A stretch of 64,000 nt of DNA, from positions 756,915,301 through 756,979,300 of the forward strand of contig CM048755.1 of assembly GCA_026315105.1 (NCBI GenBank). The letters are read 5' to 3'. A program made the translations under genes and the position numbers. How positions within the stretch are numbered: position 1 is the stretch's first letter; each line of letters starts with the position of its first letter. This DNA comes from Locusta migratoria (lineage: Eukaryota; Arthropoda; Insecta; Orthoptera; Acrididae). The notes under the pieces were generated by a model. It searched no databases. It was not told where the DNA came from and was given only the letters and a program-made list of their open reading frames with translations. This document shows positions 55,076 through 63,255 of this stretch, piece after piece.

Positions 55076-55176
55076 ACTATGTATTTTCACTGTAGTGTTT
55101 TTAAAGAAAACGCCTTTCACTACTTGCAGTCGCAAAAGGCGTTTTCTTTAAAAACACTACAGTGAAAATACATAGT
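55076..55176. repeat. perfect hairpin, 42-bp arms, 17-nt loop
   Basis: 55076-55117 and 55135-55176 are exact reverse complements over 42 bases; the arms begin ACTATGTATTTTCACTGTAG. The loop is CACTACTTGCAGTCGCA. It lies inside the 2.1-kb TTA-flanked transposon. Perfect identity of the arms contrasts with the decay around it. Confidence 0.97.
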
Positions 55177-55382
55177 ATTCAGCTGCTGCTCAAATGGCCA
55201 CCACAAGCAAGATTGTTTATAACCACTGAAGCATTGACTGTAACTAAAAGCAGAAGACATCAGTGCCTTGTCTCTTCTACAGATCGGATTGAAACTTGCA
55301 TTTTTGTTTGTAACAGGGAAGAAGAGTTGTCAAGTTCAACGAATAAATATATAATAGGCCTGGAACTGAGCTTGATCAGTCG

Positions 55383-55385
<3 letters not shown>

Positions 55386-55429
<44 letters not shown>
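55386..55429 (-). repeat. T44 tract (poly-A on the minus strand)
   Basis: 44 uninterrupted T. It could be the poly-A tail of a minus-strand retroposed sequence lying to the right, but I found no duplication of the bases to its left (CTTGATCAGTCGTGA) further right, and no recognisable body. Confidence 0.9.
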
Positions 55430-55430
<1 letters not shown>

Positions 55431-56582
55431 TAAATTCTGATAAACTATTTAATTATGAGTACGGATGTATGTCTGTAAATGTTTGACGTGGCATATGAAT
55501 GAAGACTCAGAGGAAGCTGCACTCAGTATTTTGTAACACGTTTTGCTTCAGTGCAGTTTCCTCATTACTTAACTATTAAAGTAAAAACTAAACACAAACG
55601 GTGGCTTATGTTTAAAAGAATTAAGAAATTAACCGTCGGTAATTACGTAAATGGTGTTTTTAAAAATGATTATGTAGAGTAATAAAGCGTTTTGTGTAAA
55701 ATACTGTCAGGACAGTTTTATTTACTTCAAGTTCACGAGAGGTGACAATAGATTAATGTTACGTACCAACAAAGAAAATAAAACGAAATAAAACTAACTA
55801 TGGTACAATATTAAAAGTGTGAAAGGAAAGGAAAGAAAAGAGGCAAAAGTTACTAAAGGCTTTTATGCGACGCAAATATCATGTTGAATTATTTTCTGGA
55901 CATATCAGAGCAGTTTTACGCAGTTCATTTCCAATATATAAAGCAGTACCGAAAGAAAAATAATAGTCGCATTGGTTCTGATTACGAAATGATGGGCCCA
56001 CAGTGCAACACGAATCAGCAATCAAGAGATAACACACCTTCAACATTCACATCGCTGGGACTGTTCCGTACCAGTTGTTGAGCAGATAGTAAATAATGCA
56101 CGAGTTTTTGCGTACTTCTCAGCGTAAAATGTAATTTTTCTTCTTCAGTTATTGCATTTCTTAGGCACTGTGATTTTATGTCATCCAAAATAGAACTCTG
56201 TACGAAGTTGAACTGTCTTTTATTTAAACGTCAACAGCTCCTGAATAAACTGAATAAATTCGTCACTAAACTTTTTTTTTTTAATAAAAAAATCAGCGGC
56301 CTGTAACTTCCCTCGGCAGCTGTACGTTTACATAAAGGCATTACAGCTATCGTGTTTTCTTAGTATGGAACAAAGCAACGTCATCGTCTTCGCCCTCCAG
56401 CTACAGCGCAACAACCGCGGCAGTGGGCAGACACCTCAGCCCGCCTCTCAGCGGCGACCGCGCTGCTCGCCTGCTTATGCCGCTGTGTTCCGCAACGGGT
56501 CGGCAGCAGGCGGCTGCGTCTCGGTCGTTGTCGGCAGCGGCAGTGGGTCGCTGTCGCCGTGTTCGGACTCGCACCTTTAGTC

Positions 56583-57144
56583 CGTGTGAGAATGGCAGCT
56601 AGCTCTAAATGTAAAAACATGTAATGTGATGCATGTGAAAACAATCTCATAATGTACGTCTTGATGCAGTCGCGTAGTTCAAATATCTAGGCGTAACACT
56701 GCACAGCGATTTGAAATGGAACGAACATGTAAGGACAGATGTGAATAAGGCGGATAGCTGACTTTGGTTTATTGGGAGAATTTTGAGAAGATGTGACTCA
56801 TCTGTAAAGGAGAATGCGTATAAAACGCTTATACGACCACGTCTTGAGTATTGCTCAAGTGTTTGGGACCCGTAACAGATGAGTATAAAGGAAGACATGG
56901 AAGCAGTTCAGAGGCGAGTAACTAGGTTCGTTACTGGTAGGTTCGACCAATGCGCCAGTGTCACAGAAATACTCCGGGAACTCAAATTGGAACTACTGGA
57001 GGAAAGAAGACGTTATTCTCGAGAAATTCTGTTGAGGAAATTCAGAGGGCCGTAATTTGAAGCTGAATGTAGAACGATCTTCCTGCCGACTACTCACATT
57101 TCGTGTAAAGATCATAAAGGCAAGATCAGAGAAATTAGGGCTCG
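56583..57144 (+). pseudogene. Jockey-B LINE ORF2, C-terminal part
   Basis: Resumes the frame lost at 54169: WQLALNV, then FKYLGVTLHSDLKWNEHVRT, LWFIGRILRRCDSSVKENAY, KTLIRPRLEYCSSVWDP and MEAVQRRVTRFVTGRFDQCA, VTEILRELKLELLEERRR. These are conserved C-terminal blocks of this Jockey-like family. It ends at AAATTAGGGCTCG (57144), where RTE-like copy d is inserted; the 3' UTR continues at 61668. Confidence 0.9.
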
Positions 57145-57805
57145 TTGTTGTTGGTATGGTCTTCAGTCCGGAGACTGGTGTGATGCAGCTCTCCACCCTA
57201 CTCTATCATGAGCAAGCCGTTTCATGTCGTCATAAGAACGGCAACTCACGTCCATTTGAATCTGCTTACTATATGCGTCACTTGGTCTCCCTCTGCGATT
57301 TTTACCCCACACACGTCCCTCCAATGCTAAATTTACGATTCCTCGATGTCTAAGAATGTGTCCTACCAAGCGATTCCTTCTTTTAGTCAAGGTATGCCAT
57401 AAATTCCTTTTCTCACCAATTCTGAACAATACCTCTTCATTAGTTACGCGATCTACCCACCTAATCTTAAGCATTCTTCTGTAGCACCACATTCCAAAAG
57501 CCTCTATCCTCTTCCTGTCTGCACTTTTTATCGTCCATGTTTCAGTCCCATACAAGGCAACACTCCATACAAATGATTTCAGAAAAGACTCACTTACACT
57601 TAAATTAATATTTGATGTTAGCAAATTTCTCTTTTTCAAAAATGCTTTTCTACACATTGCTGTTCTGCATTTTATATCCTCTGTACTGCGAACGTCATAT
57701 GTTATTTTACTACCCTAATAACAAAACTCATCTACCACCTTTATAGTTTCGTTACCTAATCTAATTCCTTCTGCATCGTCTGATTTTCTAAGACTGCATT
57801 CCTCT
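57145..57805 (-). pseudogene. RTE-like LINE copy d: RT C-terminal domain and 3' tail
   Basis: The minus strand reads (from 57790) ECSLRKSDDAEGIRLGNETI, then the long frame 57657-57163: CRKAFLKKRNLLTSNINLSV, FVWSVALYGTETWTIKSADR, MWCYRRMLKIRWVDRVTNEE and RLAHDRVGWRAASHQSPD. The 3' end is the CAACAACAA tail at 57145-57152. The RT catalytic core (motifs A-C) is absent: sequence jumps near 57800 from the endonuclease-RT linker to the post-motif-C region. GCTC(G/A) at 57140-57144 and 61668-61672 is the likely target duplication in Jockey-B. Confidence 0.9.
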
Positions 57806-58855
57806 ATGTATTCTTTCCACCTTTCCGCTTTCCCTTCTTTGCTGAGAACTGGTATTCCATCTGAGTTCTTGATATTAGCAGGGCTGTTTTTCTTGTCCCC
57901 AAATGTCTCTTTTATTTTCCTGTAGGCAGTACCTACTTTTCCCCTTGTTATACATTATTCTACAGATTTGCATTTGGCTTCTAGCCACTCCTGCTTAGCC
58001 CTTTTGCACTTTCTGTCAATCTCATTTCTTAGTCGTCTGTACTCCATTTTGCCTGTTTTATTTACTGCATTTATATATTTTCTCCTTTCATGATTTAAAT
58101 TTATTATTTCCTGTGATATCCAAGGATTATTTGTAGGCCTTATCTTTCTACCTATTTTGTTCTCCGCTGCCTTTACTATTTCATCTCTCAATGCTACTCA
58201 TTCCTCTTCTACGGTTTTATTTCCCCCTGTTTCTGTCAATTGTTGCCTAAAGCTCCCTTTGAAATTCTTAAGAACTTCAGGTTCCCAACTCCTGATTTGC
58301 CTACCTTTCTGCAGTTTTTTCAGTTTCAGCCTACAATTCCTGACCAATAAGTTATGGTCAGGGTTTACATCTGCCCCTGGTATGTCTTACAGTTTAAACC
58401 CTGATTCCGGAATATATGTTTTACCATTACAAAATCTATCTGACACCTTCCGGTGTCTTCCACGTATACAAATTTCTTTCGTGATTCTTAAACCAGGTGT
58501 CTGTTATGATCAAATCATGTTCCGTGCAAAATTCTACCAGGCTACTCCCTCTTTCATTCCTTCTGCTCAGTCGATATTCACCTACTATTTTTCCTTCTCT
58601 TCCTTTTCCTACTGCCGATTTCCAGTCTCCCATCACAATTAAGTTTTCCTCTCCCTTAATTGTCTGAATAATTTCCTTTAACTCCTCATACATTTCTTCG
58701 ATCTCCTCATCATCGGCAGAGCTAGTTGCATATAAACCTATACTACTGTTATCGGTGTAGGCTTCGTATATATCTTGAGAATGTTAATGCGATCACTGTG
58801 CTGCTCATAGTAGCTTTCCCGCATTCCTATTTTCTTATTCATTATCCGTTGTGAG
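57806..58855 (-). pseudogene. RTE-like LINE copy d: APE endonuclease and linker
   Basis: The frame 58693-58436 reads KGEENLIVMGDWKSAVGKGR and FCTEHDLIITDTWFKNHERN. This is the APE-type endonuclease core; the usual GDWN is GDWK here, so the catalytic Asn is changed. A linker follows (58191-57955): IGRKIRPTNNPWISQEIINL and AKQEWLEAKC. Several stops separate the pieces. Upstream (plus-strand right) the element is interrupted at 58856 by a 1.7-kb insertion. Confidence 0.88.
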
Positions 58856-60555
58856 ATTACCGCCCAATAGAAATATTGGTAATTAATAGCATATGTAATT
58901 AAACAGTATGAAGTTCACTGCAAACATTGACCATGCCAATGCACCAAATGTTACACAACTGTAATCTTAATAATTATGGTAGCAATGTATGTACGCAGTT
59001 GGGTGACAACATTTATAGTTAGGCCATAGGCAGAAATTCTCCACGTTGAGATTTGCTGTGTGCTTGTAGCTGAGGGGAGGAGGAGGCTTGTTCCAGCTTA
59101 GGATTTTCCAGGCTAGTTTCCGGTGAGGGGAGAGAGGGACAATGGCGAGTGCCAGGCGCAGTGCAGTGCACAGCGTGAAATAAAATATTCTAATACTACT
59201 TGCATTTGAAGTAATACGATGCAGTTAGGAACCTTTAAGGCCCTCATTACAAAATAGCCTGTTGACAAATAAACAATACATTAGCTGATATAGTCACATC
59301 TGGCGTAATATGTTTAATTGACAATGAAAGGTAATAAATTACCAATGAATACAAGACAGTTACACAACTAGCATGGCAATGTTTGTTTACAAATGTAATA
59401 TATTAACTATTTCTCATTTTATTTTCAATTAATCTTGTGTATTTTATCTTGAAATATTCAGTTAAATCACTTATCTGTGATATAAGAAATTGCACGATTG
59501 TAATAAATAGTGCAAAGGATGTGTATACCAATACAAAAACATAAGAAATTTGTTTAATGTGTAGTGTAATTCAAAAAAATGTTCAAATGTTTGTTAAGCT
59601 TAAGGGACTTAACTACGGGGTCATCAGTCCCTAAACTTACAAACTACTTATGAACTACCTACAACTAAGGACGGCACAAATATCCATGCCTGAGGGGCGA
59701 TTCTAACCCCCGACCGTAGTGGCCGTGCAGACCTTGACTGAAGCGCCTCAGTCCCCTCGGCCACCGCGGCCGGCGTAGTGTAATTATTTTGATTTTAAGT
59801 AAAGTTTTAGAAATGTATTGGCTGAGCGCTGTACGTTGGAAGTTAGAACGTTAGAACAGCTCACAGGGGGAAGTTGATGACGTAGGGAAAAAACCCGGGC
59901 GGTTGGGCTTTTGGCGCGCACGCGCGTGCGAGGGCAGGAAGTGACGAGTCGGGAGCAAGTGGGGTAGCTGGCTGGGCGGTGTCGCTCTGTATCAGTCGGC
60001 ATGTGGCTCTCCAGGTGGAGACTTTAGATTTTGTGTGGCAATTGCCAAGTGTGGTTGCTCGTCGTAGACTGTACCAAGTTGTATCGAGTGCTACTGTGTG
60101 TTGTGAATAATTAGCTGGTGGAACAAGGTGTGCATCGCACTAAAAGTGACTGTGTTTTGTTAATGTAACATGTGTCGTCGCATAGGCATGAACATAGATG
60201 GTGTTTGAGACAGCCACATGGTGTGAAAACAATTTGCGACAAGTATTCATTTTGTCTGGGGGCTCACGAGCTATAATTTTTTTTGATAAATGTGTCGACA
60301 TACAGACGTATCAGCCACAGGGTTCTAATATTGTGAAATAAACAACATAAAGTGAACTTTCACGTGTTTTCAAAAATAGTAGTTAGTACACCCTTTTCTT
60401 TCATGAACTTGACTTTATTATGATTTTTTTTGTTAATCATATGCAGGGAAGGAAAGCTGCGAACTTGTGATATCATCCCCTAGAAAACGAGTCAAACAGC
60501 AGCAATCACAGTTCCAGTGTTTTTGCATGTTTAGGAATATGGTTCACAGTTGGTG
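58856..60555. mobile_element. 1.7-kb insertion of unknown type in RTE-like copy d
   Basis: The RTE-like sequence breaks at about 58855 and resumes at about 60564. GTTGTGAG is present at both edges (58848-58855 and 60556-60563) and could be an 8-bp target duplication. No inverted termini, LTR pair or protein were recognised. 59,870-60,020 is GC-rich. TGGGGGCTC at 60257 resembles the start of a tRNA-Pro primer site, but nothing else supports an LTR element. SINE-A copy 11 lies inside. Confidence 0.45.
59572..59774 (-). mobile_element. SINE-A copy 11
   Basis: Complete minus-strand copy with an 11-bp target duplication GTAGTGTAATT (59561-59571 and 59775-59785). The B-box has one change (GGTTAGAATC on the minus strand). 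Confidence 0.95.
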
Positions 60556-60563
60556 GTTGTGAG

Positions 60564-60937
60564 TTTTTAAAAATTAAGCTTTCCCTATTTTAAACTCTCA
60601 CCCCGACCTTCACCCTCGCACAGTCCCACTCCTGTCATACCCCTAACTGATTTTGTAATTTTAATCCTATTCCTTTTACCATCAAATATCACTAATCCCC
60701 ACTATATCTAGCTTCCAACCTATCCATTTCCCTTTTTAGATTTTCTAATTCTCCTACCCGATTAAGGGCTTTAACATTCCATGCTCAGATCTGTAAAACA
60801 CCAGTGTTGTCTTTCCTGATGACAACATTCTCCTGAGTAGTCCCCGCCCAGACATCCGAATGGGGGACTATCTTACCTCCGGAATATTCTACCCGAGAGG
60901 ATGCCATCATCATATTTTCATACAGTAGAGCTGCATG
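60564..60937 (-). mobile_element. RTE-like LINE copy d, 5' region (part 1)
   Basis: Noncoding or poorly coding 5' portion of the family on the minus strand; recognised from the recurring phrases CCCGATTAAGGGCTTTAACA, CCGAATGGGGGACTATCTTA and CCTCCGGAATATTCTACCC. It is continuous with 61397-61667 once the solo LTR is removed. Confidence 0.7.
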
Positions 60938-61391
60938 TGTGGTGTCGCACAAGTATGAAGTGCGCGCCGCCATGCACGCACGGGACGGCGTTCTTACGAC
61001 GTCAGCCACGAGCGCCCTCTGCTGCAACTCTGCTCGTGGCCACCACTAACTGCATCGTTCACTTGGGAATCAGATAGGCACCAGTTAAGACTTGGCTATC
61101 GGATAGTCACTAGGAATCATCAGTAGGCAGGCCTCTATCTAATCTATGTATCAGCATTCTGCAGTCAAGAAGTATGTAAAAGTTAAGTATTACTAAGTCT
61201 CTATGAAATATATATCTCGTTCTAATATACTATAGTGTTTCTAGTTTCTGCTGTTCCTCTGGCTGGTAACGTCCGCACCTGCACTCGCGTGCATCCTTTA
61301 TTCCTGTGTCGGTCTCTTTCTACTCGGCCACCGACACCTACGACAACCGGCGGACGAGACACAAAAGCGGCGACGAGGCTGGGACACAAAA
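60938..61391 (+). mobile_element. gypsy-4 family solo LTR
   Basis: 454 bp from TGTGGTGTCGCACAAG to GCTGGGACACAAAA, flanked directly by GCATG (60933-60937 and 61392-61396), the 5-bp duplication expected for gypsy insertion. The RTE-like sequence is continuous across it. It aligns with the LTR at 62541-63019. Its 3' part contains GCGGCGACGAGG, a copy of the primer-site motif. Confidence 0.85.
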
Positions 61392-61396
61392 GCATG

Positions 61397-61667
61397 TCCT
61401 CAGGGAAAAAACGGCTGTAGTTTTCCCTTGCTTTTAGCCGTTCGCAGTAACTGTATTGCAAAACCACATCAGCTGATGTTACAAGGCCAGCTCAGTCAGT
61501 CATCCAGACTGTTGCCCCTATAACTACTGAAAAGGCTGCTTCCTGTCTTCAGAAACCACACGCTTGTCTGGTCTCTCCAGAGATACCCCTCTGCTGTGGT
61601 TGCACCTACGGTACGGTTATCTGTATCGTTGAGGCACGCAAGCCACCCCATCACGACAATGTCTGGT
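61397..61667 (-). mobile_element. RTE-like LINE copy d, 5' region (part 2)
   Basis: The phrases CCAGACTGTTGCCCCTATAA, GATACCCCTCTGCTGTGGTT and GCACCTACGGTACGGTTATC continue the 5' region of the family. It ends at 61667, where Jockey-B resumes. Confidence 0.7.
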
Positions 61668-61809
61668 GCTCATACTGAGACATATAAACATTCCTTTTTC
61701 CCTCGTTCTATTTGGGAGTGAGATAGGAAAGTAAATACCTTACAGTGTTACAGTGTACCCTCCGCTACGCACTTTACGGTGGATAGCAGAGTGTATATGT
61801 GGATGTAGG
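61668..61809 (+). mobile_element. Jockey-B LINE 3' UTR end
   Basis: CATATAAACATTCC, CCCTCGTTCTATTTGGGAGT, then TACAGTGTACCCTCCGCTAC and the ATGTGGATGTAGG tail. It directly continues the sequence broken at 57144, so the intervening 4.5 kb is an insertion. The terminus matches the short copies at 8763 and 37698. Confidence 0.85.
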
Positions 61810-61975
61810 TACGCACCTGATAGGATCCGCCTTCACTGCCGCTTCCGACAGGTCTGTTAATTTGAATTTCAAATCGTTCTAATTATGTATTTATTAAGTA
61901 TCTATGTACAGTGTATTCGCACGAGAAACTCTGCCCTACTCCAACATTGAAATGAATCATTTTTTATTAACTGAG

Positions 61976-62178
61976 TTCAAAAAATGTTCAAATGTTTGTA
62001 AATATATCTGACTCAGCTGCTGGGTTATTAGATTGTAGCTTACAAACTACTTAAACTAACCTAAGGACAACAAAAATACCCATGCCCGATGGGGGACTCG
62101 AATCCCCGACGGCGAACGGCCACGCGCGGCGTAACATGGCGCCCCAGTGCCCATGGCAAATCCGCCACGGCTCCTGCA
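61976..62178 (-). mobile_element. SINE-B copy 4
   Basis: Minus-strand copy: B-box GGGGATTCGAGTCCCC, head ..GCCGTGGCGGATTTGCCATG and body TAGTTTAAGTAGTTTGTAAG. The 3' end is the AACATTTGAACATTTTTTGAA at 61976-61996. No clear target duplication was found. Confidence 0.82.
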
Positions 62179-62182
62179 AGGG

Positions 62183-62329
62183 GCCTCTGCCTTGATTGAA
62201 AACCCTTTTATGAAACGACGGTAGTATGAGCACAGCCAGAAAAAACATCTCACATCACTGATGTGGTGAGGAGTTGGAAATTCTATGACTACTCTTACTT
62301 TATCTAGATTAGGCCGGACACCATATCCC
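62183..62329 (-). pseudogene. gypsy RT fragment (thumb/connection), ~46 codons
   Basis: The minus strand reads VRPNLDKVRVVIEFPTPHHI and SDVRCFFWLCSYYRRFIKGF. This corresponds to the conserved 'P.K...I..FP.P....(D)(V)R.FLGL..YYRRFI..F' block after the RT palm of Ty3/gypsy elements. It is only a scrap, caught between two SINEs. It differs from the gypsy-1 sequence at the same place (EPQAFLGKISYYLHF), so it comes from another family. Confidence 0.85.
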
Positions 62330-62535
62330 TTCAAACTTCCTGGCATATTCAAATTGTATGCCGGAACCGGGATTCGAATCTGGGACCTTCGCCTTTCGCG
62401 GGCAAGCGCACTACCGATTGTGCTATCCCGACACGACCTCACAACTTTAGTTCCGCCAGTACCTCGCCTCCTACTTTCTAAACATCACAGAAGCTCTCCT
62501 GCGAGCCATGAAAGACTAGCACTCCTGGAAAAAAG
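62330..62535 (-). mobile_element. SINE-D (tRNA-like repeat)
   Basis: The minus strand has GCACAATCGGTAGTGCGCTT (A-box region), CCCGCGAAAGGCGAAGG, and B-box GATTCGAATCCCGG followed by GCATAC and GCCAGGAAGTTTG. The 5' part (AGGAGTGCTAGT, GAGCTTCTGTGATG, GGCGAGGTACTGGCGGA) is characteristic of a locust repeat carrying tRNA-like units. The gypsy-4 LTR begins at 62541 and cuts it off. Confidence 0.75.
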
Positions 62536-62540
62536 GATAT

Positions 62541-63019
62541 TGTGGTGTCGCACAAGTCTTAAGTGCGCGCCATCTACTTTCGCCGCACGCCGCCATTCAC
62601 GCATGGCGCGGCGTTCTTACAACGTCAGCCATGAGCGCCCTCTGCTACAACTCCGCTCGTGGCCACCACTGAACGACATCGTTCACTTGGTAGTAAGATA
62701 GGAACCAGTTAACACTTCAGAATCAGATAGGCACCAGTGAAGACTTGGCTATCGGATAGGCACTAGGCAGGCCTCTCAACTATGTATCAGCATTCTCCAG
62801 TACTGAGCTATGTAAAGGTTAAGTATTGTATAAATTCTGTGCAATATATATCTCGTTCTAATTTACTCTAGTGTTTCTAGTTTCTGCTGTCCCACTGGCT
62901 GCTCACCTCCACACCGCACAAGTGTGCATCCTTTATTCCTGTGTCGGTCTTTCTACTCGGCCACCGACACCTACGACAGAAATGAGACACAAAAGTGGCG
63001 ACGAGGCTGGGACACAAAA
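62541..63019 (+). mobile_element. gypsy-4 5' LTR
   Basis: About 479 bp starting TGTGGTGTCGCACAAGTC. Similarity with the solo LTR at 60938-61391 extends to GGACACAAAA, which sets the 3' edge at 63019, one base before the primer site. The simpler TG..CA reading would end it at CTACGACA (62978); the solo copy with its GCATG flanks supports the longer form. The last 25 bp duplicate the primer-site region. Confidence 0.7.
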
Positions 63020-63020
63020 G

Positions 63021-63032
63021 TGGCGACGAGGA
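63021..63032 (+). other. gypsy-4 primer-binding site
   Basis: TGGCGACGAGGA follows the LTR by one base. The same motif at 62996-63006 is 25 bp upstream in a tandem duplicate of GACACAAAAGTGGCGACGAG. TGGCGAC is the tRNA-Arg class core. Confidence 0.65.
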
Positions 63033-63255
63033 GTGATAAAAGAACCGTGGACCAGCCCGCTTGCAGCAGCCAGACAGCAGCAGTCAGAGCACGCAGAAAT
63101 TGCTCCTGCCCACCCACCCTTATTATAAGATTTTTGGGGGAACATATTCTGATACGTGTTTTGTGGACTTTTTTGTTGCAGAGCGAGCTCTCCTTCCATA
63201 TTGCATTTGTGTTTTGTTATAATTTACTTGTATGTGCTGCGCCTAATTGGTCAGC

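Larger units (their letters stand above)
54463..56576. mobile_element. 2.1-kb DNA transposon with TTA duplication (Harbinger-like)
   Basis: The left end AGGTGCGATTCCGAACGCGG and the right end (reverse complement AGGTGCGAGTCCGAACACGG) are inverted termini matching 18 of 20. TTA lies directly outside both (54460-54462 and 56577-56579), the target duplication typical of PIF/Harbinger elements. Both ends are GC-rich (about 200-260 bp of GGCGGC-type sequence). The A+T-rich middle contains no transposase; it holds SINE-A copy 10, a perfect hairpin and a T44 tract. It is a nonautonomous element inserted in Jockey-B. The superfamily is inferred from the duplication only. Confidence 0.7.

Noticed and set aside
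60257..60275. tRNA-Pro primer site (TGGGGGCTC)
   Set aside because: Only nine bases fit and no LTR or gag adjoins.
62541..63019. LTRs at 60.9 and 62.5 kb as the two LTRs of one element
   Set aside because: They are in the same orientation with unrelated DNA between them, the first has its own GCATG duplication, and the second is followed by a primer site and gag.
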